Below, piece by piece: positions 1 through 8,536 of a DNA stretch of 12,757 nucleotides (position 1 is its first letter; each line of letters opens with the position of its first letter). This DNA is from Cephalothrix spiralis (taxonomy: Eukaryota; Nemertea; Palaeonemertea; Archinemertea; Cephalotrichidae). The stretch lies in contig JAUCNG010236635.1 of NCBI GenBank assembly GCA_032353305.1, positions 1-12,757 on the forward strand. The letters run 5' to 3'. The translations under genes were made by a program, and so were the position numbers. Below the pieces are notes generated by a model. That model saw nothing but the letters and a program-made list of their open reading frames with translations. It had not been told where the DNA came from and ran no database searches.

Positions 1-105
1 TATATAATTGGTGGGACTTGCATGGGAGCAAAACGTTAGTTTTTGAGAATATTCATGTTTTAATCAAAGACTCACGTTTTGCTCCCAAGTCCCAGCAATT
101 ATATA
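1..105. repeat. Inverted repeat, hairpin with about 32-bp arms
   Basis: Positions 1-36 pair with 74-105. Both arms contain CAATTATATA (or its complement), a GGGACTT block and GGGAGCAAAACGT; the left arm has a 4-base insertion (CATG) relative to the right. The loop is about 37 bases. It may be the end of a larger element cut by the window edge. No open reading frame or terminal duplication can be seen. Confidence 0.75.
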
Positions 106-198
106 GTTTATGGGAGAAAACTTACCTCCAATATGAAAAACCGTTTGGGTGTGGGCTTTTTTTCGTACCACTTTCCCTCCCCTAACTTTTCAGTCCAG

Positions 199-470
199 GG
201 GGCCTAAACCCCACTAACCCTTATATTTTTGGAAAGCTTGTGGAAATTTGTGTTTATAAAACAACTTCAAATTTGGCTCCTGAGGCCCCATAGAGGGCCC
301 GACCCTTTTGAAAATATGAACTTGAGCCTAGAATTTACACAAGTTTTCCGAAAATATGAGAGTTGATGGGGTTTAGGCCCCACTTCCGAGATTTTCGTGG
401 GGGTGGGGGCGAAAACTGGGTTCTGAAGGTTGTACGCCAAAAGTTCCATAAACCTGTGTATGTAAATAAC
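199..470. mobile_element. Foldback (MITE-like) element, family 1, shortened copy
   Basis: This is a diverged, internally deleted relative of the element at 3861-4340. Arm 201-249 (GGCCTAAACCCC, then TATTTTTGGAAAGCTTGTGG) is the inverse of 332-380. Segment 268-330, with GAGGCCCC and GGGCC blocks, matches 4196-4258 of the other copy in the same orientation. The right end (about 410-469, containing CCAAAAGTTCCATAAACC) is the inverse of the left end of the other copy at 3861-3885, which marks the true terminus of the family. The left end of this copy has diverged. No transposase is encoded, so it would depend on enzymes supplied elsewhere. Confidence 0.7.
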
Positions 471-659
471 ATTCATCAGAAAAACTGCAAATAAGGAAAA
501 GCTTTATATTTTATCAGTTATGATAACCAATGAATGGATGCACCCTTTATTGCTGATGCAAATCTTTTTCAAAATTAAATTTTTTGATATGATAAGAGTT
601 TCTTTAAAATTCTATGAATTGATTATGATTCAAAAATGTTTTGTTTGTAACCGTGGGAG

Positions 660-745
660 TTAACTAAAAAATCTACTAAATATTGCCAAAATATCTCAGA
701 ATCTCATAAAATATGGAAAATTTCTCATAATATTCGAATTCCCAA
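660..745. repeat. Short-word repeat, ATCTCATAAAATATT type
   Basis: The words AATCTACTAAATATTGCC, AATATCTCAGAATCTCATAAA and TTTCTCATAATATT follow each other with imperfect spacing. A related block with the same vocabulary lies at about 5950-6015. It ends roughly 60 bases before the splice acceptor of the first exon. It is probably a fragment of an interspersed element rather than a simple microsatellite. Confidence 0.5.
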
Positions 746-806
746 AAAAGACTACAAGGCCTGTTGTGTAAAAAAGATTTTAAATATTTCTCCTCTTCCC
801 TTCCAG

Positions 807-990
807 ATATTGGTAAAAGATTTCACGGAAACGGATATCCCAGTTCTAAATTACATTCCCCTACAGCATCCATGTCTCCAAGTAGTTCAATTATGTCGCC
901 AAGGACGCCATGCTCAGTATTATCCGTCGATGCGTATCTGCGTAGTCAAAGTCCAAGCGTTGCCAAATGGGACATCGATACGGTTCCTCA
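807..990 (+). CDS. Internal exon 1 of an unrecognised Ser/Pro-rich protein
   Basis: The exon is 184 bp. It is entered at phase 1 after the acceptor TTCCCTTCCAG (to 806) and left at phase 2 at the strong donor CA|GTAAGT. About 61 residues are encoded. The first half is dominated by Ser and Pro with four minimal proline-directed sites (in HSPT, MSPS, MSPR and RTPC). The second half carries VDAYLRSQSPS, which includes one more S-P and one S-Q site, and then a conserved-looking segment ending KWDIDTVP. I do not recognise a domain. The reading frame is open upstream only to about 764, with no ATG, which with the acceptor shows that this is not a first coding exon. No other frame gives a comparable splice-bounded product. 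The exon call is firm; the function is unknown. Confidence 0.82.
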
Positions 991-1124
991 GTAAGTTCTA
1001 AACAGTTTAAGTCTTAAAAAGTGGGCCGCGCTATGCCCCTATCACCCACTACCGAATGGGCTCGCCGGAGCACACAATTAACAATTGCGAGAAAATCGGC
1101 GGAGAGCCGTCTAAAAAAATAAAA

Positions 1125-1525
1125 ATTGTCCTACTTTCCTGCTATTGCTGAGAATACCTACTTTTAAAAAAAATATCCACCTACTTTTAAAATTAATTCA
1201 TACTATTTGCAAAAGTGCCATTAAACCCAAAATTTCAAACTTTCCACGCCTCGCTTCTCTCGGCTCAATAAGACCAATAAGATCTCTTATTTATTGTTAT
1301 AAAAGCCAAGAAAAATGTACCGTTTTTGGTTACTGATAGCTCTTGAAATAAGCCTTTTTGGTTGCTGTTAACTGTGAAAACTCTTGGCTTCCAAGGGCGA
1401 GGCCCCTGGACCTCTTTTAGGGGCCGTAAGGCTGGCCATTGGCCCTCCATACTATAAATTTGGCATGGATTCCTACTTTTTCTCTCATATTCCTACCTAC
1501 TTTTTAAAATTGGCGTTAGGAAGTT
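1125..1525. mobile_element. Word-repeat element (CCTACTTTT words) with GC-rich core
   Basis: Left block 1131-1200 has CCTACTTTCCTGC, then ACCTACTTTTAAAA-like words twice. Right block about 1470-1520 has TCCTACTTTTTC and CCTACCTACTTTTTAAAA in the same orientation. Between them lie GCCTCGCTTCTCTCGG with CTCAATA (1248-1270) and a GC-rich segment at 1390-1450 containing the inverted pair GGCCCCT / AGGGGCC. The architecture of similar words at both sides of a core suggests a non-autonomous DNA transposon with subterminal repeats. No clean termini or target duplication can be seen, and short ORFs across it are not credible genes. Confidence 0.5.
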
Positions 1526-2130
1526 TGCGTTGTCCTTCCGATGCAAAAGCCGATGTGCTACCGAATACTACTTTTCTGTCACCTTCGTGTAACCGATACG
1601 TCGCTTACCGATAGGCCACTATTGTACGGAGCTATAGATAGCGGTTGCTCTACCGACATTAACAAAGCTATACCGGAATACTGCCGCTGTAACCTGATTG
1701 TCACTTAGATCCCATTTACAGAAAAACTACGGTACGGTATGCAAGAACTCCACTGGGTCGACCCTTAGTTGTTGCTTCTTACAATCAGTGATCTCTATAG
1801 TAATGAAAAGAAGAGCTAGTTAGACCATTGAAAAGCTGCATCTATCGATTTAATGCATTGAGAAACAATGTAGATTGGTACAATGATAATGGAATTATCG
1901 TTATTTCTCTTTTCTATCATTTATTAGATGTATTCGCTTCGTCGATTTGTCAAGACATACAGTATATCTTATTACCATGTGTAATCATACGCTTTTATAT
2001 GAAAAGTACAATCAATCAGAATCAATAGGAACATGTACCGGTATTTAATATTTAAGACTTTATTATTTACAAACAATACAGGTTGATTGCCGGTCATGGA
2101 ATAAATTTGTATATGTAGGCTGAAAAAAAT

Positions 2131-2180
2131 TGCAAAATGGGTTAGGTAACTACATTAGTTACCTACCACCCCTTTTTGCA
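2131..2180. repeat. Short hairpin, about 20-bp arms
   Basis: TGCAAAATGGGTTAGGTAACT at the left pairs imperfectly with AGTTACCTACCACCCC and TTTTTGCA at the right, around a loop of about five bases. The GTAACT/AGTTAC inner part is perfect. It lies inside an intron. It could be a small foldback-element remnant or simply a chance stem-loop. Confidence 0.6.
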
Positions 2181-2654
2181 ACCCCAATGTTTTTTGGCGA
2201 AATTTTACAAAAAATTTTCAGCGCGCGCATATTTTTTCTACATATTTTGACAATCCACCAATGTTTGCCTTTTCCCTACTAAAAACCTTTTTATATGGTT
2301 TATTATGTTGTTGAGTGTTAATTCAATCAATATTCATGCTTTAAACATGATTTCGAATTAAGAGTACAAAAACAATGGAAAACAGGCGAGGAAACAATTA
2401 GCAAAGTGTGAAAAAAATTGCATTTATCACACGACATGTTTACATATTTGTTGCAACTTTATCGAATTTTTTAATATTTAATAGTTTTGTTAAAATATTA
2501 TTTATTGGCACCATTCAGAAAAAGGATTTAAGTTAAAGCAAATTTGGAGAGCCTGAGGGGTCCAAAAACCTTAGTTCGCTATAAAGTCAAAATATGACAC
2601 TACGAAACATTTCAACTTGTGTCAAGTTTATGTTGAAGAAGTCGCCATCAATAT

Positions 2655-2680
2655 TTTCTCTCTCTCTCTCTTTTGTATAG
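2655..2680 (+). promoter_or_regulatory. Splice acceptor with (TC)n polypyrimidine tract
   Basis: A run of TC dinucleotides followed by TTTTGTATAG directly precedes the 98-bp exon. It is the strongest polypyrimidine tract of the gene and fixes the start of that exon. The TC tract is also a short microsatellite, so its length could vary between individuals. Confidence 0.75.
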
Positions 2681-2778
2681 GTCAATGATTTTGGATGGGC
2701 AAGTACCAAGATTAAGTGCTTGTGAACTGGAAGTGGATGTTGTTGCAGCTGATATCGTGAATAGACTGGAAATTGAAG
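2681..2778 (+). CDS. Internal exon 2 of the same gene
   Basis: The exon is 98 bp. Its first base completes a Gln codon begun by the CA of exon 1. It is left at phase 1 at GAAG|GTAATT. About 32 residues are encoded, beginning SMILDGQVPRLSACELEVD and continuing VVAADIVNRLEIE. Unlike the neighbouring exons it is not Ser-rich: hydrophobic and acidic residues alternate in a way that suits a short helix or a small folded segment. The frame is open throughout and the phases agree with both neighbours. The product family is not recognised. Confidence 0.82.
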
Positions 2779-2821
2779 GTAATTTTAACTGGTAAACCAA
2801 TTAAAGAATAGGAAACACCAA

Positions 2822-2890
2822 TGGGATGGTATAATGGGTAGCGCCTTTGCCTTGGCTTTGGGACTCCTATTGTTTATTTCCATCGGTTTT
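2822..2890 (+). repeat. Possible tRNA-derived SINE head, weak
   Basis: GGATGGTATAATGGGTAGCG resembles the D-arm region and A box of a tRNA-derived RNA polymerase III promoter. At the distance where a B box is expected I find only CATCGGTTTTACC, which is a poor match to GGTTCGANTCC. No clear cloverleaf, poly(A) tail or target duplication was found. It may equally be a coincidence. Confidence 0.2.
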
Positions 2891-3235
2891 ACCACTCATA
2901 AAACGTACTAGTACGTTTCTCGTGCATATTAGTTAGCGCGTATCAATCGTCGAACTGCATAAATTAAAAATCGATTTATATCTCCTGATCTGTCACTAAA
3001 CGCTTGAGTCGGTTCAACGCGTAATTTACAAATTGACCTTGAACTTGCTAACTAATAGGGGCTGGGAACTTGCCAAACTAGGCCTCAAAATTTAAAATAT
3101 TAAATGATTTAAAAGACATTATTTAATGAGCTTTAAAAGACCAGATTTAATCGATTTTATCAAAGGAAAGGAGAGTACATGTAAATAGTTTTTGAAATGT
3201 TTAAAACATGATAATGATGTTTTTAAATGTGTGGT

Positions 3236-3391
3236 TAATATATAAATGAACATCTTGGAATCCGGTCATTCTTTTGGACTCGTTCTTGTACTTGTTTTCG
3301 CGCGGAGTGAATCGATCAAACCGCTGCGCAAAAACGTGTACCAGAACTTGTCCAAAAGAATTACCGGATTCCAAGATGTACATTTATATTA
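3236..3391. repeat. Long near-perfect intronic hairpin, about 68-bp arms
   Basis: Arm 3237-3304 pairs with 3321-3391 around a loop of about 16 bases. Matching blocks include CATCTTGGAATCCGGT, ATTCTTTTGGAC and the AAATG/CATTT ends; mismatches are scattered and I estimate that most positions pair. Transcribed as part of the pre-mRNA it would form a stem of roughly 65-70 bp, longer than a typical animal pre-miRNA stem of about 30 bp. The flanks outside the arms do not pair, so the boundaries are sharp. It is either a small foldback transposon or a hairpin-RNA source. An ORF on the minus strand through it has no coding character. Confidence 0.85.
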
Positions 3392-3554
3392 TAATGATTA
3401 CAATTACTGACAATTTTAACAGAAACTTATAGAAAATGATTAGGTTTAATTATTCAGTGCTTAATCTGCAACTTTACCAAATTTTCAACATCATTAAACA
3501 TCCATTACAAATACCTATTAGCATTTACCTATTATTGATCTCATTTTCTAATAG

Positions 3555-3744
3555 CAAACGCTGGAGCTAATCCCGGATTATTGGCTATATGGGATGATGA
3601 AAAACAAAGAAAAAGAGATTTGGGTGGATCGTCACAAATAAGTGCACAAGTGTCTCAAGACAGAGGTCATATTCCATGCACAGAAAGCGAAAAACGGTGG
3701 AGGGTTAGAATGCAAGACATCATCGCAGAACAAAAAAGACATTT
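3555..3744 (+). CDS. Internal exon 3 of the same gene, with a basic helical segment
   Basis: The exon is 190 bp. The acceptor is TTTTCTAATAG and the donor TTT|GTGAGT; it is entered at phase 1 and left at phase 2. About 63 residues are encoded. Order of features: a small-residue start (NAGANPG), LLAIWDDEKQRKRDL, which is amphipathic and charged, a Ser/Gln stretch with two S-Q sites (SSQIS, VSQD), then EKRWRVRMQDIIAEQKRHL, a strongly basic, probably helical stretch whose KRHL end fits the loose cyclin-docking pattern RxL. It is the most protein-like exon of the set. The IWDD and basic-helix features recall inter-BRCT linkers of TopBP1-type scaffolds, but the likeness is too weak to name the gene. 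Confidence 0.85.
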
Positions 3745-3860
3745 GTGAGTATCGATTATTTTTAATCGACCGATTAAGCAGGTCTTAGGTGTACTAACGC
3801 TTAGCTTAAATCACGCGGTGCATAATTTTTCAAAATGCATTGCACCGAATGTACTCCTAT

Positions 3861-4340
3861 ACACAAGTTTATGGAACTTTTGGGGTTAAACCTTTAGACC
3901 CCAGTTTTCGGCCCCCCGCCAAAATCTGGGAAGTGCGGGCCTAAACCCCATCAACCCTTATATTTTTGGAAAGCTTGTGGAAATTCTATGTTCAAGTTTA
4001 TATTTTAGACAGGGTCGGGCCCATTTTGGGGTTTCAGGGGCCTAATTAACATTTTTTTCAATTTTTTAAGGTTTTTAAAAAGGGTCAAACCCGATATTTT
4101 CTGATCTGCATGGTCGAATACAACAATAAGATACCATTTTCGATTGAGGAGTTTTTTAGGAGCCCAGGGCAAATTTAGATTTTTTCGAAAAAATGTTAAT
4201 TTGGCCCCTGAGGCCCCAATATGGGCCAGACCCTTTCCAAAATGTAAACTTGAACCTAGAATTTCCACAAGCTTTCCAAAAATATAAGGGTTGATGGGGT
4301 TTAGGCCGCTCTTCCGAGATTTTGGCGGGGGGGGGGGGCT
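3861..4340. mobile_element. Foldback (MITE-like) element, family 1, main copy
   Basis: Left arm about 3910-4055 is the inverse of right arm about 4187-4338, each close to 150 bp. Shared blocks include GCCAAAATCTGG, GGGGTTTAGGCC, AACCCTTATATTTTTGGAAA and AATTAACATTTTTT. The loop is about 130 bp. The left end extends to ACACAAGTTTATGGAACTTT, matching inversely the right end of the copy at 199-470; the right end of this copy stops in a G homopolymer and lacks that terminal part of about 45 bp. There is no transposase. The minus-strand ORF across the element is a by-product of its GC-rich arms. Confidence 0.85.
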
Positions 4341-4509
4341 TTATAAATCACACTAAGCATAATTGTTGCAACTTCATTAGTTAATAGTTTTTAAAAAATA
4401 TTATATAGGCATCATATTTTTGATGTGATTGATGTCCACAAAGTTTTCTTCTACATGTAGATCGAAAATTGCTCTCGGGTCTATTTTATTAGGTGTCGTT
4501 ATTGGTAAA

Positions 4510-4595
4510 AAAACGTAAATGCTATCTGAATTCCGTAAACGTAAAATCGGCAAAACGTTAAATGGCGGAAAATATGTCCGTAAACCGTAAACAGG
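4510..4595. repeat. Short-word repeat, CGTAAA / CCGTAAAC type
   Basis: AACGTAAATG, CCGTAAACGTAAAATCGGC, AAAACGTTAAATGGCGG and CCGTAAACCGTAAACAGG follow one another within about 90 bases. The words are related but not in a fixed period. As in the other word-repeat blocks, this looks like the subterminal part of an interspersed element. The minus-strand reading frame through it has no family resemblance. Confidence 0.5.
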
Positions 4596-4826
4596 ACCCC
4601 TGTTCCAAACCCTCGGGCAGGCCGAGGCCATCCTTGTTCCCATGGTAATATATCATATTTCATAATACGTTAGCCAAGCAGCTGCAGGGTAACGCTCTAC
4701 AGGTGAGAATGGGCTGAGGCCGGTGAGGCGCGTGAATGGGGATGAGATTACGTCATCAAAAAAAAAACATTGCTAAAAATGTAAAAATATTCTAAAAATT
4801 TTCATAATTTTATTCAATTTTGACAG

Positions 4827-4936
4827 GCAACCAGAATTGCATAGGTTTAACGACTGGGAAAGTAGTCCAGATGGATATCCGAACACGCCGTCTAGTCAAG
4901 TTGAGAGGCATTTATCTCCGGAATCCATAAGAAATT
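4827..4936 (+). CDS. Internal exon 4 of the same gene
   Basis: The exon is 110 bp. The acceptor is TTTTGACAG and the donor AATT|GTAAGT; it is entered at phase 2 and left at phase 1. About 36 residues are encoded, beginning QPELHRFNDWESSPDGYPN and continuing through TPSSQVERHLSPES. It holds three Ser/Thr-Pro sites (SSPD, NTPS, LSPE), one S-Q site and a second RHL triplet. Tyr, Trp and Pro are scattered as in a disordered linker. It continues directly from the basic stretch of exon 3. No domain is recognised. Confidence 0.85.
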
Positions 4937-5373
4937 GTAAGTATAAATGTCGGAATCAATAAAGGAATTATGAATAGTTTTTGCGCTATTTTTGAGATTT
5001 TCAAAAAATAATTAAAAATAGTTTCTCCTATTATTTTCATTCGATTCAAAATTCTTGATCGGTAGAACTCTCCTTTTCCCACATGCAAAAAACCATCTCG
5101 ATCCGAAGCTTAATTCTTATCCAAATAAGGCACAGATTTATTATCCAAATTATTAGCTCACTTCTACTATGCTTAAGTATAGGCTTTTCCTGGGAATTTT
5201 CATAACTCATCAAGATAATATCAAAGTACTTAGTACATATATATTAATCTCTTGTTTACTAGAGTAGATCACTTCGTACGAAGTACCAAAAGTGAGCTTA
5301 TGCTATTGCGCGTAGTCTGGTGTTATCTGTCCGTAATTGTGATTTTAGTGATTTTTATTTTTCTCTAAATTTA

Positions 5374-5545
5374 ATATTTACGCCGCTAGTGGACAAAATT
5401 TTTTAACATTTTTTTTACCTTAGCGCCGAATCTATCTACTCCTAAGGTTTTGATCTCAGCTTAATGAGACTTATATGGAAGCATCATTAGACCATGAACA
5501 ACAATAGTTTGATCAGTTAAGTTCATATTTACGCCGCTAGGAGTC
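5374..5545 (+). repeat. Pair of direct repeats, ATATTTACGCCGCTAG
   Basis: The same 16-base word occurs at about 5376-5391 and 5526-5541, roughly 150 bases apart. The second copy is followed by a GTCGCGCCAGTGGCG motif. The words may be the edges of a small inserted element or fragments of one repeat family. No ORF is present. Confidence 0.5.
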
Positions 5546-5794
5546 ATTTCCAAGTGAGCTCCGTCGCGCCAGTGGCGTATTTTTGATTTACTTAAACCGT
5601 TTTTGCCTATTATTCATCGCAAAAGCCCAAATGCATTCGGTGCCTCTTTGGTTACCGGGGCAGACATCGTACTCTTCCTACTTTTCCCGGACATTTTGAA
5701 AGATATTCTTACTGTTCTTAATTTCAACCTCATTTCTCATTCAGTTTGACGAAAATAGTGTAAAAAAAACAGAAAAAGCGTCAAAAAAATTCTC

Positions 5795-5812
5795 GCATCG
5801 CTTCGCTCGGCA
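5795..5812 (+). repeat. Copy of the GC-rich core motif
   Basis: GCATCGCTTCGCTCGGCATA is one mismatch from the GCCTCGCTTCGCTCGG core seen at 1248 and 7265 and, inverted, at 9261. The flanks are AT-rich. A word-repeat block of the ATCTCATAAA type lies about 140 bases downstream. Confidence 0.5.
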
Positions 5813-5949
5813 TAAGATTTTATAATTTTAAAGGCGCGTGCCAAAAATGAAAACTTTTTTCGGTTCGAGTGTCTTTTACGAATTATATGTATTGATTTAC
5901 TGTAAAGCAAACATATTTGGGTTGTAGGGAAGGAAAGTTATTAAAAAAC

Positions 5950-6015
5950 TGCTCATATTATCTCATAAATTGCTAGAAAATCTCATTAAATATTGCCTAT
6001 AATCTCTTAGATTAA
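5950..6015. repeat. Short-word repeat, ATCTCATAAAATATT type, second block
   Basis: ATTATCTCATAAATTGC, AAAATCTCATTAAATATTGCC and TATAATCTCTTAG succeed each other. The same vocabulary, including ATATTGCC, is found at 660-745, so the two blocks are probably parts of one interspersed family. Confidence 0.5.
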
Positions 6016-6234
6016 AAAAAACTCGCTGGAGATCGCTGTAGCCTCCGACATTTTCCTTTAAAACCTCATACTTTTTTGACTAAGGGCCGGTATGATCCCT
6101 GTAGGAAATCAATTAAAAAGGTACAGTATCATTCGATGCAACAAATGTCACACAAAATCCAAAAAAATCACTGATTTGACAGACTCGGCCAATTTGAATC
6201 AGAATGAGCTATACATAAAAAATCCAAAAAGTTC

Positions 6235-6478
6235 TATTTCCCCAGCAGGCGGTAAATCCTAATATAAATGAACGTCCTTTCTCGAAAATGACTTCTAATT
6301 TTTTTTAATTTCGTATTCAATTAACTATTCAAAAATTGAAACTTACTGAAAATATTCACAAGATTAAGTTTAGAGTGATTGAAAATAGCATTCTCTCGAA
6401 GTAGTATGTGATTTAGGCTGGGGAAAATGAAACCAGAGGTTTTTCGGTAGAATCATCGTAGCTCCCTATACTTTAGAA
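6235..6478 (+). mobile_element. CCCAGYAGG repeat family, copy A
   Basis: It starts TTTCCCCAGCAGGCGGTAAA and shares with copy B (8347-8536) the ordered blocks TGAACGTCCTTTCTCG, CTGAAAATATTCACAA, AAATAGCATTCTCTCGA, GATTTAGGCTGGGGAAAA and AGAATCATCGTAGCTCCCT. Weaker likeness continues upstream, with TGAGCTA and then an AATCC/TTTCC word. Sequence downstream of the last block differs from copy B, so this copy is partial or belongs to another subfamily. No coding capacity. Confidence 0.75.
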
Positions 6479-7066
6479 TGTCAGTTAGACAGAACTTCGT
6501 CAATTTTATCGATAGGCTGAACCGGAACGTGTTTCACAGAGACCAGCATATCAACAATTTTTAATTTTTAATCCGTGGCATAACGGACTTTGGCACGTCC
6601 TGAAGCCCTGAAGCCAAATTATCGATATGTTTGCCCTTATAGAATATGAACACCTGATCTTAGAAGTCGATAAATCGGCATTCAGGTCGATTCTGCAACC
6701 TGCATTAACCCTAATTTCACAAATAAAAGTAAAAGATTGGAACTAGTATCGACTAATCTACCTAGCAGACATCAAATAATGTTTATTTGTATGATAATGC
6801 AGAGGGTATCAAATTTGAATCAATAGATCAGCCTCTGGGATACATAAGCCTTAGAACAAACAATTAATTTCCATACGATAAGTTTGATTTCATCGTATAT
6901 GAGAGATATTTGGCACAACTTTTCAATATCAAAAGACTTCAAATGTTTGTTGTTCGTTGATGATAGTGATTATAAACGCATCAATTTTGTTGGTAGCTAT
7001 ATTTGGTCTGGCAGCCAGTGGCAGGTTATTATTAAAGAGGTTTGGTTTATGAATCGATTAACGTGA

Positions 7067-7520
7067 CAGGGTTCCCACTGTTCCTGAAAATCCTTGAAAA
7101 TCTGGAAAAAAGTTTAGTCCTGGAAAGTCCTGGAATTTTGTCAAAAGTCCTTGAAAAATTTAAAGAGTCGTGGAAAATATAAAAATACATTTCAATTTTA
7201 ACACGTTCCATTTTAACGCGTTCCTAAAATCTCGATATGACTGTTGATTTTCAAAATATTTCGCGCCTCGCTTCGCTCGGCTCAATAACATAATACATGT
7301 ATTTCATTATTTGTCTTAGAAGTCTTGCAAAAATAACAGTTTATACGGGCTCATTGTAATATTCTTGGTCCTATGCTACATGTAAATGTAAAATATTTCC
7401 ATTCCCTCGATTGCAATTCCGCAAGCTGCCTTAAAATCGCGATTATGACCCTTACTTTCATATATTTTTTTTTCATGGTGAAAAGTCATGGACATTTTGA
7501 AAGACCTGGAATTTTCCTAA
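7067..7520 (+). mobile_element. Word-repeat element, CCTGGAAAGTCCTTGAAAA type, with CAGGGTTC end
   Basis: The left end CAGGGTTCCCACTG resembles the CAGGGTTC-like termini of hAT DNA transposons. It is followed by tandem, imperfect words TCCTGAAAATCCTTGAAAA, GTCCTGGAAAGTCCTGGAA and AAAGTCCTTGAAAAA. A second block, AAAGTCATGGACATTTTGAA with GACCTGGAATTTTCC, is at about 7481-7518. Between them sits the core GCCTCGCTTCGCTCGG with CTCAATA (7265-7287). No inverted right terminus is found, so the element is degraded or truncated. The plus-strand ORF at 7373-7615 overlaps the repeat and is not a credible gene. Confidence 0.55.
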
Positions 7521-8346
7521 AAAAAGCCCGGCATGACAAATTTCAAATCGCTCATCGTTTAATTATTACTATACCGTTTATGTTGAACTCAGTGAGTTGT
7601 TCCAAATCCCTATAAGTTTCGATAATGAAAGTGTTCAGCAAAAATAAATTAAAGAATAAAGCTCAAAGTGTCTGTTTTTTTATTGATTCGTTTGATGTTA
7701 AAATGAATCAAATGTTGACAATTACCAAAAAATCAATCAAGATAATCTCAGTTGTCATATCAATAATTTTGTTCGAAAAATTAATAGACTAAAAATCGTA
7801 TAAAAATATACAATTACGAATAATTATATCAATAAATAAGTTTTTAGGAAACGACAAAATATCATCTTGTCCCCAAGGGGGCCAGGGTATAGTTTCGATT
7901 TATTTAACCTCTACGTTTAGAATTTAGAAGGCCAATCTCAAAACTAATGTGCTCTGCGTAGAAGGATGCAAAAACTGTGCACCCGAGGTTGAACGCTCAC
8001 GGATTCATCAGTTTTATCAGTTTTTTTAGTTAAGTGTTTAAAAAAAATATATATTTTCTCTTCGCCGCCGTTACGTAAGATGATTAAAAAACGATTTTTT
8101 TTTCTTTGGCCCACCGCTGACATCAAAATTTACAGCAAACAAAAAGATTTCTAGGGTGTCCCAATATTATGGAAAAACAGACAGATGAAGTCATATTGTG
8201 AATTTGTGACTTGATAATGAATTGAGCATGAAGTGATAACTAGAGAGAACTTGGTCTTCTCTTTAGAATAGAATAAATTTGGTGCAAATCTGTCTTTACA
8301 ACAACTGAGCTACAGAAATTTTCCTAAAGGAACAACAAGTTATTAT

Positions 8347-8536
8347 ATTTCCCCAGTAGGCGGTAAATCCTAATGAACGTCCTTTCTCGGAAATGAATCA
8401 CAAAATATTATAACGCACTGAAAATATTCACAAACTTAAGTGATTCAAAATAGCATTCTCTCGATTTAGTATTTGATTTAGGCTGGGGAAAATAAAAAAT
8501 CATAGTTTTTTTTGGGAGAATCATCGTAGCTCCCTT
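8347..8536 (+). repeat. CCCAGYAGG repeat family, copy B
   Basis: It has the same block order as copy A: TTTCCCCAGTAGGCGGTAAA, TGAACGTCCTTTCTCG, CTGAAAATATTCACAA, AAATAGCATTCTCTCGA, GGCTGGGGAAAATAA and AATCATCGTAGCTCCCT. It is about 50 bp shorter than copy A, mainly after the first 45 bases. It forms the left arm of the composite inverted repeat. Confidence 0.75.

Larger units (their letters stand above)
1..806 (+). other. 3' part of an upstream intron (partial)
   Basis: This stretch precedes the first exon and ends in a pyrimidine-rich acceptor, TCTTCCCTTCCAG, at 794-806. It has no supported coding region. It contains a terminal hairpin (1-105), a degenerate foldback-element copy (about 199-470), an unassigned AT-rich part (480-655) and a short-word repeat (660-745). 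The splice acceptor implies at least one earlier exon outside the window; the first base of the split codon must come from it. Confidence 0.6.
991..2680 (+). other. Intron of 1690 bp, phase 2
   Basis: It runs from GTAAGTTCTA to a (TC)n-rich acceptor ending TTTTGTATAG. Contents: a word-repeat element with a GC-rich core (about 1125-1525), an unassigned stretch from about 1525 to 2100 in which I see no gene or clear repeat, a hairpin at 2131-2180, and unassigned AT-rich sequence from 2180 to 2650. No extra exon is needed, because the phases of the flanking exons match directly. Confidence 0.75.
2779..3554 (+). other. Intron of 776 bp, phase 1
   Basis: It runs from GTAATTTTAA to an acceptor ending CATTTTCTAATAG. 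It contains a weak tRNA-like segment (2822-2890), the palindrome AAACGTACTAGTACGTTT at about 2901-2918, a distant inverted pair ATTAGTTAGC / GCTAACTAAT (about 2929-2938 and 3048-3057) and the long hairpin at 3236-3391. The remainder is unassigned AT-rich sequence. Confidence 0.75.
3745..4826 (+). other. Intron of 1082 bp, phase 2
   Basis: It starts GTGAGTATCG and ends with acceptor CAATTTTGACAG. It is largely occupied by the family 1 foldback element (3861-4340) and a CGTAAA word repeat (about 4510-4595). The segment 4600-4740 is more GC-rich than its surroundings and has no recognised content. The rest is AT-rich. Confidence 0.75.

Noticed and set aside
764-806. Translation start upstream of exon 1
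   Set aside because: The open frame extends only to a TTG at 764 with no ATG, and the pyrimidine-rich acceptor to 806 shows the region is intronic.
2822-2890. A complete tRNA gene
   Set aside because: Only an A-box-like D-arm is present; no anticodon stem, B box or acceptor pairing could be built, so it is kept only as a weak SINE-like segment.
4005-4268. An 87-codon minus-strand ORF
   Set aside because: It coincides with the loop and arms of the foldback element; the open frame follows from its GC-rich palindrome.
4401-4643. An 80-codon minus-strand ORF
   Set aside because: Much of it is the CGTAAA word repeat; there are no splice partners and no recognisable motif.
6884-7066. A 60-codon ORF ending where the CAGGGTTC element starts
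   Set aside because: It looks more protein-like than most (Trp and Tyr present), but it has no consensus splice sites in phase with the gene and no family resemblance; it could at best be a decayed transposon fragment.
7373-7615. An 80-codon plus-strand ORF
   Set aside because: It overlaps the CCTGGAAAGT word repeats and poly-T; there is no coding signal.
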